A DNA stretch of 64,000 nucleotides from Sorangium aterium (GTDB lineage Bacteria > Myxococcota_A > Polyangia > Polyangiales > Polyangiaceae): positions 215,001-279,000 of the forward strand of contig NZ_JAQNDK010000006.1 of the NCBI RefSeq assembly GCF_028368935.1, read 5' to 3'. How positions within the stretch are numbered: position 1 is the first letter of the stretch; the number at the start of each line of letters is the position of its first letter. Of the stretch, positions 1-8,781 are shown piece by piece. The translations under genes were made by a program, and so were the position numbers. The notes under the pieces are model-generated. The model worked only from the letters and a program-made list of their open reading frames with translations. It did no database searches and was not told where the DNA came from.

Positions 1-1
1 G

Positions 2-934
2 AACCTCTACGGATCAGGGATCCTCCGCGCCTACCGCGGCCGGCCGACCATCGATCTCCTCGACTGGCTCGACTTCTTCTGGCCGCTCTTCAGCGTCATC
101 GCGCTCGACGTGCTCGTGGGCCTCGGCGCGCGGCAGGCGGGCGCCGGCGCGCCGGCAGGTGAGGGGCGGAGGAGCGGCCCCCGGGCCTTCTGGGCGGCGT
201 CCTCGGCGTTCGACAAAGGGGTCCTCGCCGCGACGCTCCTGTGCCTCGCCTACTCGTGGTTGTTCGTCGTGCCGATCATGGGGTTCTCGCAGAGGTTCTA
301 TTTCGCGCCGCTGCCAGGCCTCATCTACCTCGCTGGCCGGAGCGCTGCCCGGCTCGCGCAGACGCTTGCCGACTCGGTCGGCCAGCACGCGCCGGCCGCC
401 CTGCCCCTGGCCGGCGTCGCTGCGGCGGCGATCCTCTGGCTCCAGCTGTCCACGCCGCTCGCCACGGCAGGGAAGGACCTCGCCGGCGCCATCGCGGCGA
501 ACCGGCTCGGGCATTTCAACATCGTCAAGCACGGCAACACCTCGGGACCGCAGAAATACTGGTTCGCGATCGATCGCGTCTCGAAGCTCCCGGACGACCT
601 CGTCATTGCCACGACCGAGGTCGGGATGCTCGGCGCGATGAACCTCGAGAAGACGATCATCGACATGGCCGGCCTCAACGACACGCGCTTCGCGCTGGAG
701 CCGTTCTCCGCGGACAGGTTCTTCGAGGCCTACAAGCCCGATCTCATCTACATGCCGCACCCTCACTACGTGCAGATGACCGAGGATCTGACGGCCCACC
801 GCGAGATGTCCCGTTATATCGTCTACTCGAAGTCCAAGCTCGGGACATCCCAGTTCGGCATCGCCGTCCGGCGCGACAGCCCGTACTTCGAGCGGTTGCA
901 GCAGATCGTGAAAGAGAAGATGGGCTCGAAATGA
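2..934 (+). CDS. C-terminal part of a polytopic membrane protein, probable GT-C glycosyltransferase
   Basis: The frame is open from the left edge, so only the last 310 residues are present and the start lies outside. Hydrophobic segments lie at about residues 24-43, 74-112 (with a RFYFAPLPGL motif) and 131-148, followed by a soluble tail of about 160 residues. A charged-aromatic R-Y-x-P-LP motif next to a membrane helix is common in lipid-linked-sugar GT-C transferases (ArnT/PMT-like), where the helices bind a polyprenyl-phosphate sugar and the tail faces the periplasm. The tail carries a DMAGLNDTR stretch that I associate with uncharacterised members of such families. The catalytic N-terminal loop is missing, so the class is inference. 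The next gene in the same direction starts about 160 bp later. Confidence 0.6.
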   Translation, partial: NLYGSGILRAYRGRPTIDLLDWLDFFWPLFSVIALDVLVGLGARQAGAGAPAGEGRRSGPRAFWAASSAFDKGVLAATLLCLAYSWLFVVPIMGFSQRFYFAPLPGLIYLAGRSAARLAQTLADSVGQHAPAALPLAGVAAAAILWLQLSTPLATAGKDLAGAIAANRLGHFNIVKHGNTSGPQKYWFAIDRVSKLPDDLVIATTEVGMLGAMNLEKTIIDMAGLNDTRFALEPFSADRFFEAYKPDLIYMPHPHYVQMTEDLTAHREMSRYIVYSKSKLGTSQFGIAVRRDSPYFERLQQIVKEKMGSK

Positions 935-1097
935 CGCCCTACGGCGCGCCGTCAGCGGCAGCCCGCCCGATGGCCGGCGACCGTGCGCGGCGCCGGCTCT
1001 CTCCAGCGTGGCGCGTGGCGATCGACGCTCTTCCAGCGATCCGGGTCGTCTGATACCATCGCTCCCGACCGCGGCGCCTGCCGCACTGGAGCATGAC

Positions 1098-1472
1098 GTG
1101 AACTGCCCGAAATGCACCGCCTCGATGGATGTCGTCACCTTCGGCGGGATCGATGTCGACCGGTGTACTGCGTGCGGCGGGATCTGGTTCGATAGCCGGG
1201 AGAAAGAGTCCCTCAAGGCCATGGCGGGCTCCCAGCAGATCGACACCGGCGACCCGTCGGTCGGGCGGAAGAACAACCAGATCCGGCGGGTGCCGTGCCC
1301 CCGCTGCACGACGCCGATGGTGCGCATGGTCGACCCGGAGCAGTCGCACATCTGGTACGAGAACTGCAGCGTCTGCGGCGGCGTCTACTTCGATGCCGGC
1401 GAGTTCCGCGATTACAAGGAGCACACGCTGAGCGACTTCTTTCGGGACCTGTTCGCGCGCCCGCGCAGCTGA
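1098..1472 (+). CDS. TFIIB-type zinc-ribbon protein
   Basis: A 124-residue soluble protein with two zinc ribbons: CPKC paired with CTACGG near the N-terminus, and CPRC paired with CSVCGG in the second half. Each ribbon is followed by an aromatic-rich stretch (GGIWFD, GGVYFD). This is the zf-TFIIB / COG3809 family of small zinc proteins of unknown function. The frame is open about 90 nt further upstream, but I chose GTG 1098 because TGGAG sits 6 nt before it and the first ribbon starts immediately after. Function beyond zinc binding cannot be read from the sequence. Confidence 0.8.
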   Translation: MNCPKCTASMDVVTFGGIDVDRCTACGGIWFDSREKESLKAMAGSQQIDTGDPSVGRKNNQIRRVPCPRCTTPMVRMVDPEQSHIWYENCSVCGGVYFDAGEFRDYKEHTLSDFFRDLFARPRS

Positions 1473-1567
1473 CGGCGTGCCGCGCCCGGAGCCGCGGACA
1501 CGGGCTCTCCTCTGCCGTGCAGCTCAGCCTCGAGGAGCCCGCCCGGCGGCCCCCGGCGCGCTCTCGA

Positions 1568-2401
1568 TCAGGGGGCCTCGCGGCCGGACTCCTCGGCGCT
1601 TGAGCCCTCGCGGGCCTCGGGGAACGTCGCCAGGAGCTCGCCGGCGCGGAAGACCCACAGGGTGCCGGGCGTCGCCTTGCGCCAGAGCTCGTCGCGCGTG
1701 AGCGGCTCGGTGGCCACGACCGCCATGCGCGCGTCGGGGCCCACGCCGTGGAGATCGTTGAAATTCACCTTGAGATCCGCGTCCACGAGCGTGGCCTCGC
1801 CGAACGGGGCCTGGCGCAGGATGCAGGAGAGGTGGTCGCCGCAGCGGGCGAAGAGGTGCTCGCCGTCCGCGAACAGGAAGTTGAAGACGCCATCTGCGCC
1901 GAGCTCGTTCCCGAGCTCGTAAAGCGTGCGCCCGAGCTCCCGCCCGTCGGCCGGGTAGCTCGCGCCGTACGCGCTCCGGATCGCCTCGAGGAGGACGCAG
2001 AAGGCGTGCTCGCTGTCGGTGTCGCCGACAGGCGTCTCGACGTGGAGCTTCCGATCCCTGACCGTGGGCAAGGTGCCGTTGTGCGCGAACACGACGTGCC
2101 GGCGGTGGAGGACCCTCATGAAAGGGTGCGTGTTCTTCAGCGCCGCTCCCCCGCGCGTCATCTTGCGCACGTGCGCGATGGCGAGGGCCGTGTGGATCGG
2201 GTTCTCGCGGATGAACCGCGCGAGCGGGCTCGAGAAGGCCGGGTGAGGCTCGAGGAACGTCCGCGCGAACAGCCCATCGTACAGCGAGACACCCCAGCCG
2301 TCCGCGTGTGGCCCCGTCTGCCCGCCGCGGAGCGCGAGCCCCGTGAACGAGAACACGATGTCCGTCGGCACGTTCGACACCATACCAAGGAGCTCACACA
2401 T
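1568..2401 (-). CDS. Class II glutamine amidotransferase (YafJ/EgtC-like NTN hydrolase)
   Basis: 277 residues. The ATG at 2401 gives MCELLG, placing the N-terminal nucleophile Cys2 directly after the initiator Met, as this family requires. Family landmarks are visible: HADGWG (32-37), AHVRK (76-80, Gln-binding region), NTHPF (90-94), HNG (107-109, oxyanion Asn-Gly) and GDTDSEHAF. Members hydrolyse glutamine or gamma-glutamyl amides; EgtC removes a gamma-glutamyl group in ergothioneine synthesis. It is the last gene of a three-gene minus-strand operon and overlaps the ATP-grasp gene by 8 bp, implying translational coupling. With its partners a trimming or amide-hydrolysis role on an amidoligase product is plausible. 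The substrate is unknown. Confidence 0.88.
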   Translation of the reverse strand: MCELLGMVSNVPTDIVFSFTGLALRGGQTGPHADGWGVSLYDGLFARTFLEPHPAFSSPLARFIRENPIHTALAIAHVRKMTRGGAALKNTHPFMRVLHRRHVVFAHNGTLPTVRDRKLHVETPVGDTDSEHAFCVLLEAIRSAYGASYPADGRELGRTLYELGNELGADGVFNFLFADGEHLFARCGDHLSCILRQAPFGEATLVDADLKVNFNDLHGVGPDARMAVVATEPLTRDELWRKATPGTLWVFRAGELLATFPEAREGSSAEESGREAP

Positions 2402-3812
2402 CGCGGGCACCCTCCCGTGGCGCGCGCGCGCCATCGACGATCACGAGCCCCGTGACCCCGCCTCCGGCGGAGACGTTGCTGACCTCCGAGGCGGAGAGCC
2501 GCACCATGGCGCCCTCCATGCGCGAGATGAAGGTGGGGAGCGGGCCCTCCGCGCCGCGGGCGAAGACGAAGGGGCAAAGGTCGAAATAGACCTGCTCTTC
2601 CTCCACGGCGCCGCCGCGGAACGTCGGCATGCGCGCCGTGCGCGGGCGGCGCCGCTCCTGCGCGATCCAGGGCTGATCCGCGGCGGCCCGGACTGCCTCC
2701 CTCCACGCCGCCGGCGTCGCCGTCCACCCGAGCAGCACGCCTCTGCCGCCGTACTCGTCGTTGGGCTTCAGCACGAAGCTCTCCTGCTCTCCGAGGAGGA
2801 GCTCGACGAGATCCACCTCACGGCCCCGCCACGCGGCGCGGCTGGCGGTCACCCTGCGCGTCCAGGGGATGTGCTCCGCGATGGCCGCGCGTTGCTCGGG
2901 CGAGAACATGCCCGAGAACATGGGGTTGCTCAGCACGGCGAACGCCGCCTTCTTGTTGAGGGGCCTGATCCGGAACGAGTTCGCCACGTACGCGGCGCGG
3001 TCGCGGTAGGCGCGGATGAGGGGGTGATCGATGCCGCGCCGCTCGATGAGCTCCTGCGTAATCACGCGCCGGTAGACGAGATCGATCCGCTCCCCGCGCG
3101 CTTCGAGGCGGCGGCCGTCGTACGTGAGCTCGTCCGGATCGACGATCCTTGTCCGGTGCCCCTCGGCCGAGAACAGGTCGGCGAGCACCCTGAGCTCGGC
3201 CGAGGTGTCGACCGCGGCCCAGTCGACGATGGCTATCGCGGGCCGCGCCTCGCGCCCGCCCCACGCGGCGTAGCCCTCGCGCAGGGCGCCGAGGAGCGCC
3301 CGGTGCGGCGCCGGCGTGCGCAGGCCATGCCCGTCCCGGAGCGGCGCGAGGTGGGGGAGCGCCATCAGCGTCCGCTCGACGAGGAGCTGGTCGGTGAGGC
3401 CTGCGGGGGAGTCGGCGTTGTACTCGATGAAGGAGAAGCCGCCGTCGGTGATCAGCATGTCGAGGCGCCCGACCGTGTGGAGCGGCCCCGCGCCCGGCAC
3501 GATGGCCGCGAGGGCGCGCTCGTCCGCGGAGAGCCCGATCTCCTCGGCCAGGAAGTCGTCCCAGATCGCGCGCTGCGCGACCCTCTCCAGCGCGGAGGCG
3601 ATCTGCTCGGCCGCGCGGGCGATCGCGGCGAGGTCGTGCTCGGCGATGAGGTAGGGCCGCAGGTGGCGGCACAGCGGGCGCGCGCCGTGGACCAGCCCGA
3701 GCCTCCGCTGGGCATCGAGGAACGCCTCGAACCGCGCCGCATCCATCGCCCCCGGCGCGGCGAGCCGGGCGTCGAGCTGCTCGGCGAGGGATCTCGTGGC
3801 GTCCTGGCTCAT
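2394..3812 (-). CDS. Circularly permuted ATP-grasp amidoligase (glutathionylspermidine-synthase-like)
   Basis: 472 residues. FIEYNADSPAG (128-138) and SFVLKPNDEYGGRGVLLG (345-362) are hallmarks of the circularly permuted ATP-grasp fold, in which the Lys and Gly-rich ATP loop lies near the C-terminus instead of the N-terminus. An RVxxxELxxRRG region (249-260) and an acidic metal-binding tail (EEEQVYFDL, 404-412) also fit. Such enzymes activate a carboxylate as acyl phosphate and join it to an amine. The ATG at 3812 lies 7 bp after the stop of the GCS2-like gene, so the two are co-transcribed. Neither the carboxylate nor the amine can be deduced. A true glutathionylspermidine synthase is unlikely because the CHAP amidase domain is absent. 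Confidence 0.82.
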   Translation of the reverse strand: MSQDATRSLAEQLDARLAAPGAMDAARFEAFLDAQRRLGLVHGARPLCRHLRPYLIAEHDLAAIARAAEQIASALERVAQRAIWDDFLAEEIGLSADERALAAIVPGAGPLHTVGRLDMLITDGGFSFIEYNADSPAGLTDQLLVERTLMALPHLAPLRDGHGLRTPAPHRALLGALREGYAAWGGREARPAIAIVDWAAVDTSAELRVLADLFSAEGHRTRIVDPDELTYDGRRLEARGERIDLVYRRVITQELIERRGIDHPLIRAYRDRAAYVANSFRIRPLNKKAAFAVLSNPMFSGMFSPEQRAAIAEHIPWTRRVTASRAAWRGREVDLVELLLGEQESFVLKPNDEYGGRGVLLGWTATPAAWREAVRAAADQPWIAQERRRPRTARMPTFRGGAVEEEQVYFDLCPFVFARGAEGPLPTFISRMEGAMVRLSASEVSNVSAGGGVTGLVIVDGARAPREGARDV

Positions 3813-3819
3813 GGCGACC

Positions 3820-5325
3820 TCATGTCGCGCCCGCGCGCGGGGTCCCCCAGGCGTGCACGGGCGCGCCGGAGTCGACCTCGGCCATGTACCGCTCCAGCAT
3901 CTTCCTCAGCGCCTCCTCGCGCGACGCGGAGCCCATCTCCAGCGCCGAGAGCGCGCGGAGCTGCCATGTGGCGCCCGTGATGCCTTTGGCGACCCGCGCC
4001 TCGAAGAGCCCGAGATAATGGCGGGCCTCGTCCCCGTCGACCCCCGCGGTCACGAGTCCCTCCTCGACCCGCGGCAAGAGCGAGAGGAGGAGATCGCGCG
4101 CCCGGACGCACCTCGGCGCGGCCCCCGGTACGGCCGGCCAGATGAGCTCGGCGTCGAGGCCGTAGTGCGCCGCATGGTAAAAGTTCCTCACGGCGAGCTC
4201 GAACGGGAACGACGGCAGGAGCTCTCCGATGGAGGGCGCGAGGGCGAGGATGCCCCCGAGCAGGAAGCTCCCGTTCGCGAGCATGTCATCGAGCGTGGGC
4301 CCGGACGGCAAGGCGCGCAGCTCGATCCGCAGGTGGCCGTCGCCGTCCGGATCGTACACCGGTCGATTCCAGTTCCAGACCGTGCCGTGGTGCAGGCGGA
4401 GCTCGTGGAGCTGCGGAATCCCCCCGTCCCGCGCGCAGCCCACGACGTCCTCGTCGCCGCACACGGGGAGGATGGGCTCGTGCAGCGCGACGCTCTCCAT
4501 GAAGAGCTCCGCCGCGCCGTCGCGCACCCAGCCGGTCCCGAAGCCGATGCGGGCCGGCATCTTCCAGTCCGCGCCGGGCGCCGGCGGGCGATCGTCGCCG
4601 GCCTGCTTGAACACCGCCACGCGCGTCTCGTGCCACAGCCGGTGGCCGAGGAAGGTGGGCGAGTTGCACGCGGCCGCGAGCGCGGGCGCGGTCATCATCA
4701 TGGCGGCGTTGAACAGCCGCGCGAAGGCGTCGGGCGTGGCCCGGAGGTGGATCTGAAAGGCGGTGTTCGCCGCCTCCATCGCGGGGTCGTCCGACGTGAG
4801 CTCGAGCGGCTCGGCGCCGTCGATCCGGATATGGAAGGGCGCCTTGCGCAGCCGGCTGAGCCCCGCGGCGAGCGCGCGATACCGGGGCAGGTTGGTGATG
4901 GTCGCAGGGCTGAAGTCGCGCCGCTGGAAGGTCGGCAGGATGCTGACCGGGACCACGCGCGCGCCCCGCGCGGCCGCGCGCTCGCGGATCGCCTCGACGG
5001 TCGCGCGCATCTGCTCGCGGAGCGCCGAGAGCGGCCTGCCGGCGAGCGGCACCGGCTGCGTGCTGAGCTCGATGTCGAACGCGCCCATCTCCGGCGTGAT
5101 CATCGGGCTCGCCGCGGCGCGCGCGATCTCCGCCCCGATCGGCACGGGGCGCGCCTCGCGATCGACGAGGAACATCTCGAGCTCGGTGCCGATCGTCGCT
5201 TCCCCGTGGCCGAACCCCGGCCGCGCGAGCACCATCTCCAGCGCCGCGAGGTTCTGCTGGAGCCGGGTCTTGAAGAGCCGATAATCCACGGTCTTGAAAT
5301 GGTCTTGCTGGATCTCGATGCCCAA
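3820..5325 (-). CDS. Glutamate-cysteine-ligase-like (GCS2 family) amidoligase
   Basis: 501 residues. The GCS2 fold is marked by IGTELEMFLVD (45-55, the G-x-E-x-E metal site), GAFDIELSTQP (81-91), NSPTFLGHRLWHETR (221-235) and RIELRALPSGPT (333-344). Family enzymes use ATP to join a glutamate-like carboxylate to an amine in the cytoplasm. It resembles COG2170-type members rather than canonical glutathione GshA. The start is TTG at 5325, preceded by GGGGAGGT only 3 nt away; no ATG fits. It is the first gene of the operon with the ATP-grasp (7 bp gap) and the class II amidotransferase. Divergent or external promoter signals were not identified. Confidence 0.85.
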   Translation of the reverse strand: MGIEIQQDHFKTVDYRLFKTRLQQNLAALEMVLARPGFGHGEATIGTELEMFLVDREARPVPIGAEIARAAASPMITPEMGAFDIELSTQPVPLAGRPLSALREQMRATVEAIRERAAARGARVVPVSILPTFQRRDFSPATITNLPRYRALAAGLSRLRKAPFHIRIDGAEPLELTSDDPAMEAANTAFQIHLRATPDAFARLFNAAMMMTAPALAAACNSPTFLGHRLWHETRVAVFKQAGDDRPPAPGADWKMPARIGFGTGWVRDGAAELFMESVALHEPILPVCGDEDVVGCARDGGIPQLHELRLHHGTVWNWNRPVYDPDGDGHLRIELRALPSGPTLDDMLANGSFLLGGILALAPSIGELLPSFPFELAVRNFYHAAHYGLDAELIWPAVPGAAPRCVRARDLLLSLLPRVEEGLVTAGVDGDEARHYLGLFEARVAKGITGATWQLRALSALEMGSASREEALRKMLERYMAEVDSGAPVHAWGTPRAGAT

Positions 5326-5624
5326 GGGACCTCCCCTGCGATCCCGGCGAGGGCCCGTCCGCCAGCACGGCGAGCGCCGTGGGCTTCAGGAGAGCTCGCA
5401 GCCGGGAGCGCGATGTTCCCGCGCCCTACGCGCCGCGCAATGCAAGCGCAGGGCCACGGACGGCGGTCTCGGCATGAAGGAAGGCGGAGACGGCCGCCCG
5501 CCGGCGTCGAGCTCGATCGGTGTGGCGTCGATGCAGCCTGTGGCAAAACGCGCCGTGGGCGCTGTGCGAGGGGGTTCCCTGCGTTTCGCGCAGGTGTCGG
5601 GCAGGTTTCACCCTGGGCGCCGGC

Positions 5625-6110
5625 TCATCGGTCGACGTGCGGGACGCGCTCGACCACGCATGCGCCCGCCTTGCAGCGGGCGACCGAGTCTTCCTTCGGC
5701 GCCATGCACTTGGCGACCGGGCAGCTCGCGGCGGCGCAGCTCGCGGCGCGCCACTTCTGGAGCTCCGCGAGCGCATCGCGGTGGAACGCCTGGTTGCACG
5801 GCGGGCACAGCTGGTCGCAGCACTGCCCGGCCTGCGCGCAGGACACCACGCAGTCGGCGTCGGCCTCGCACCGAGCCTCGGACGCCGCGGCGCGCGGTTC
5901 GCCGGCCGCCGGCGGGGGCTCCGCCGCCGGCGAGGTCTCGGCCGCCGGCGGGGCCTGCGACGCGGGTGAGGCCTCGGCCCCCGACGGGGCCTGGGCCCCC
6001 GACGGGGCCTGCGGCGCGGGTTCCTTGGTACAGCCGGCGAGACAGGCGAGGCCGGCGAGGCCGGCGAGCACGAGCGAGCGAGAGGGCAGCGAGATCTTCA
6101 TGCCGGCCAT
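5625..6110 (-). CDS. Cys-rich secreted lipoprotein
   Basis: 161 residues (or 158 from ATG 6101). A signal peptide ends in the lipobox LAGC, giving lipidated Cys27. A Pro/Ala/Glu-rich linker (about 28-76) with imperfect APSGAQ/APSGAE repeats follows. The C-terminal domain has about ten cysteines, including DADCVVSC and QCCDQLCPPC, suggesting several disulfides. This layout (lipobox, low-complexity tether, small Cys-rich head) is common among myxobacterial surface lipoproteins. No enzymatic motif is visible and no ribosome site is strong before either ATG. Confidence 0.72.
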   Translation of the reverse strand: MAGMKISLPSRSLVLAGLAGLACLAGCTKEPAPQAPSGAQAPSGAEASPASQAPPAAETSPAAEPPPAAGEPRAAASEARCEADADCVVSCAQAGQCCDQLCPPCNQAFHRDALAELQKWRAASCAAASCPVAKCMAPKEDSVARCKAGACVVERVPHVDR

Positions 6111-6162
6111 GATGGCACGGAGCGAGCCCGCGGCGCGCGGGGCGATGGCCGATCCAATCGTT

Positions 6163-6230
6163 CTTTTGCGACTTTGCGGCTTTGCGACTTTGTGTTGAAA
6201 TCTCTCTCCGGATCCCTGGCCGGACCCCTG
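6163..6230. repeat. Dispersed 68-bp repeat, half copy (TTTGCG-rich plus TTGAAATCTCTCTCC)
   Basis: Three to four TTTGCG-type units run into TTGAAATCTCTCTCC, GGATCCCTGG and GGACCCCTG. The same sequence, about 90% identical by eye over 68 bp, recurs at 61446-61516. Both copies lie within 10-20 bp of the stop codon of a minus-strand gene and in the same orientation. This copy lacks the left inverted arm present at 61398. Confidence 0.8.
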
Positions 6231-6237
6231 CTAGCAG

Positions 6238-7557
6238 TTAGTAGAATGAGAGCGGCTGCCCCGTGGCCTCCACGACGGCCATCCACAGGTCGTCCGTCGG
6301 GTTCACCTGCTTGCGCATGCGGACGGCCAGGGGCATCGGCACGTGCACGAAGCGGCCGTGCCACCGGCCGATCAGCATCTCGGTGTTGCCCGCCATGGCC
6401 GCGTGGACCGCGTTCCGGGCCATGTTCCAGCAATACACGCTGTCCGACGGGGACGCGGGGACGCTGCGGATATGATAGCTCGGGTCCAGGTACTTCAGCG
6501 TCGCCTCGACGCCGCGCGCCCGGAAGTGGGCGTTGATGCGGTCGCGCAGGAAGAGGCCGATGTCCTTCAGCTTGAGGTTGCCGCTGAGGTCCGTCGCCAT
6601 GGGCTCCGCGCTGGAGGTGCAGTGTTCTTGCATGGCGCCCTCGGCGACGACGATCACGGCGTTGCCGTGGCGGGCGAGCCGGCGCTCGAGGTGCGCGAGC
6701 AGCCCGCAGGGGCCGTCGAGCTCCGCGTGGACCTCGGGGATGAGGACCACGTCCACGTCCGCCGACGCGAGCGCCGCCGCGCACGCAATGAAGCCCGAGT
6801 GCCGGCCCATCAGCTTGACGAGGCCGATGCCGTTCTTCGCCCCCGAGGCCTCCACGTGCGCGCTGCGGATGACGTCCACGGCGGCGGCGAAGGCGCTCTC
6901 GAAGCCGAAGCTGCGGTCGATGAACTTGATGTCGTTGTCGATGGTCTTCGGCACGCCGACGACCCCGATCGACAGGCGGCGCTCCTCGATGGCCCGGACG
7001 AGCGACATCGCGCCGCGGATGGTGCCGTCGCCGCCGACGACGAAGAGGACGTTGATGCCGAGGGCCTCGAGGGTGTCCACCATCTGGTGCGGGTCCTGGT
7101 TGCCGCGGGAGGTGCCGAGCACGGTGCCGCCCATGCGGTGGATCTCCTCGACGCTCCGGGGATCCAGGCGCATCGGGGCGTGCCCGAAGCGGGCGACGAG
7201 CCCCTCGTAGCCGTAGCGGAAGCCGAAGATCTCCGGCACGCCATAGCTCTGCGCCATCGTGAGCACGAGGCCGCGGATGACGTTGTTGACGCCGGGGCAG
7301 AGCCCGCCGCACGTCACGATGCCGGCGCGCACCTCCTTCGGATCCCAGAAGACGCGGTTGCGCGGCCCGGCCAGCTCGAACGCAGGCGGCCGCTCGCCGG
7401 AGGCGTCCGCGAGGACGGCGGACAGGCGATCGTTGAACAGCACCTTGTCGGCCTCGCCGACGTACACCGTGGCCTTCTCGCCGAGCTTCTCGGCGACGGG
7501 CGAGGGGTGCCGGCAAGGGCCGAGATCCTTGATGGCGAGGTCGGCAGGGGTCACCAC
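6238..7557 (-). CDS. ATP-dependent 6-phosphofructokinase (plant/actinobacterial-type group)
   Basis: 439 residues from GTG 7557. Motifs: GIVTCGGLCPGVN (Gly-rich nucleotide site), VVGGDGTIRGA (GGDGT, ATP/PPi loop), GVPKTIDND (PKTIDND catalytic motif with the Asp base), LMGRHSGF and IPE (fructose-6-phosphate site). The Gly of GGDGT favours ATP over PPi in classic rules. The enzyme converts fructose-6-phosphate to fructose-1,6-bisphosphate in glycolysis. The frame is open further upstream with an ATG at 7623, but the extra 22 residues look non-conserved, and a strong GGAGG sits 8 nt before GTG 7557. It stands alone, with the 68-bp repeat just past its stop. Confidence 0.88.
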   Translation of the reverse strand: MVTPADLAIKDLGPCRHPSPVAEKLGEKATVYVGEADKVLFNDRLSAVLADASGERPPAFELAGPRNRVFWDPKEVRAGIVTCGGLCPGVNNVIRGLVLTMAQSYGVPEIFGFRYGYEGLVARFGHAPMRLDPRSVEEIHRMGGTVLGTSRGNQDPHQMVDTLEALGINVLFVVGGDGTIRGAMSLVRAIEERRLSIGVVGVPKTIDNDIKFIDRSFGFESAFAAAVDVIRSAHVEASGAKNGIGLVKLMGRHSGFIACAAALASADVDVVLIPEVHAELDGPCGLLAHLERRLARHGNAVIVVAEGAMQEHCTSSAEPMATDLSGNLKLKDIGLFLRDRINAHFRARGVEATLKYLDPSYHIRSVPASPSDSVYCWNMARNAVHAAMAGNTEMLIGRWHGRFVHVPMPLAVRMRKQVNPTDDLWMAVVEATGQPLSFY

Positions 7558-7722
7558 GCGCAATGCCTCCAGGTGGGGAGAACAGCGCCCCTCCGGCGAG
7601 CACCGCCGCGGGGACGCTTCCATCGTCCGACGGCGCCTGTTTCGACCGCTTTTCAGGAGCGATAAGCTATCGTAACGCCGCGCGGTTCCGTTCCCACGCA
7701 AGGCGCCACGAGGGGCAGCGCG

Positions 7723-8637
7723 TTATGCGCAGCTCCCGTTCCTCGTGAACCAGGCCGCTAGCATGTCGAGAAAGACGCGGGTCTTCGGGACGAGCGTGCC
7801 GCCGGGCGGGAAGACGGCGTGGACGTCGAACCCCTGAGGCGTCCACTCCTTCAGGACCTGGACGAGCCGCTTCTTCGAGAGGAACGGGCGGACGAAGTAG
7901 AGGGGCGCTCGAACGATGCCGGCGCCGGCCGCGGCGGCCTGCGCGGCCAGCTCGAAGCTGCCGACGGAGAGGCGCGGGCGCACGGCGATGGATCGCGTCC
8001 TCGAGCCAGCGACGAAGGGCCAATCTTTGGGCCCCTCCTCGCGCGCGACGACGATCGTCTCGTGGTGGCCGAGCTCCTCGGGGCGCGCCGGGACGCCGCG
8101 GCGGTCGAGGTAGCGGGGGCTCGCGTAATAGCCGCCCGTCGCCGTGCCGAGCCGCCGGGCGACCAGCGAGGAGTCGTCGAGCGGGCCGACGCGGATGGCG
8201 AGATCGAAGCCCTCTCGCGCCAGATCGACCCTCCGCGCCGAGGTGTCCAGCTCGACGACGACATCGGGGTAACGGGCCAGGTACGGCGTGATGACGCTCT
8301 CCAGCAGCGCCCCCGCGAGCGCGGACGACGTCGTGATCCGCAGCAGCCCGCTCGGCTTCGACCTGGCCAGCGCGACCACGGCCTCGGCGTCGCGCGCGGC
8401 GGCGAGCGACCTTCGCGCGTGCTCGAAGTACGCGCGCCCTTCGTCGGTCAGGCGCAGGGAGCGCGTCGTCCGGACGAGGAGCGAGACGCCGAGCCGCTGC
8501 TCGAGCTCCTGCACCCGCGCGCTGAGCGTCGCCTTGCGCGCCCGCATCGCGCGGGCAGCCGCGGTGAATCCATTGGCCTCGACGACGGCGACGAAGGCGG
8601 CGAGCTCCTCGAGCGAGCGGCCGGATTGGTACTCCAC
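7723..8637 (-). CDS. LysR-family transcriptional regulator
   Basis: 304 residues from GTG 8637. The N-terminal winged helix-turn-helix (about residues 5-65; FVAVVEANGFTAAARAM, then SARVQELEQRLGVSLLVR) and the effector-binding LysR substrate domain (about 90-300) match the family in order and length. A TTG 36 nt upstream could extend the protein, but that TTGACA is better read as the -35 box. It is divergent from the NmrA-like gene 145 bp away, the standard arrangement for a LysR regulator and its target, so control of that gene is likely. The inducer is unknown. Confidence 0.9.
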   Translation of the reverse strand: MEYQSGRSLEELAAFVAVVEANGFTAAARAMRARKATLSARVQELEQRLGVSLLVRTTRSLRLTDEGRAYFEHARRSLAAARDAEAVVALARSKPSGLLRITTSSALAGALLESVITPYLARYPDVVVELDTSARRVDLAREGFDLAIRVGPLDDSSLVARRLGTATGGYYASPRYLDRRGVPARPEELGHHETIVVAREEGPKDWPFVAGSRTRSIAVRPRLSVGSFELAAQAAAAGAGIVRAPLYFVRPFLSKKRLVQVLKEWTPQGFDVHAVFPPGGTLVPKTRVFLDMLAAWFTRNGSCA

Positions 8638-8644
8638 GCGTTCC

Positions 8645-8679
8645 AGTCTGGCGCCGATGTGGCCTATTGTCAAAAAGGC
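8645..8679 (-). promoter_or_regulatory. Candidate lysR promoter with overlapping inverted-repeat operator
   Basis: Read on the minus strand, TTGACA (8673-8668) is followed after 17 nt by CAGACT (8650-8645), a possible -35/-10 pair placing transcription start close to GTG 8637. GCCT (8662-8665) and AGGC (8676-8679) form an inverted repeat with a 10-nt AT-rich core covering the -35 box. That is close to, but not exactly, the LysR T-N11-A site, and is consistent with autoregulation. Confidence 0.4.
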
Positions 8680-8781
8680 TGCCTGCCCGCATCGTGAGGT
8701 TGCACGGGCGCTCGGGCGCCGCGTGACGCTGCGAGGCGCGCCTCGAGCGCGCCGAGACTAGCTATCAGGAAGGAACCACCC

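Noticed and set aside
1568-5325. Ergothioneine cluster
   Set aside because: EgtA-like and EgtC-like genes alone do not suffice; EgtB and EgtD motifs are absent and an ATP-grasp enzyme lies between.
3796-6198. An 800-codon plus-strand frame across the amidoligase gene
   Set aside because: Arg/Ala/Gly-rich shadow with no ribosome site or motif; the minus-strand GCS2 motifs are decisive.
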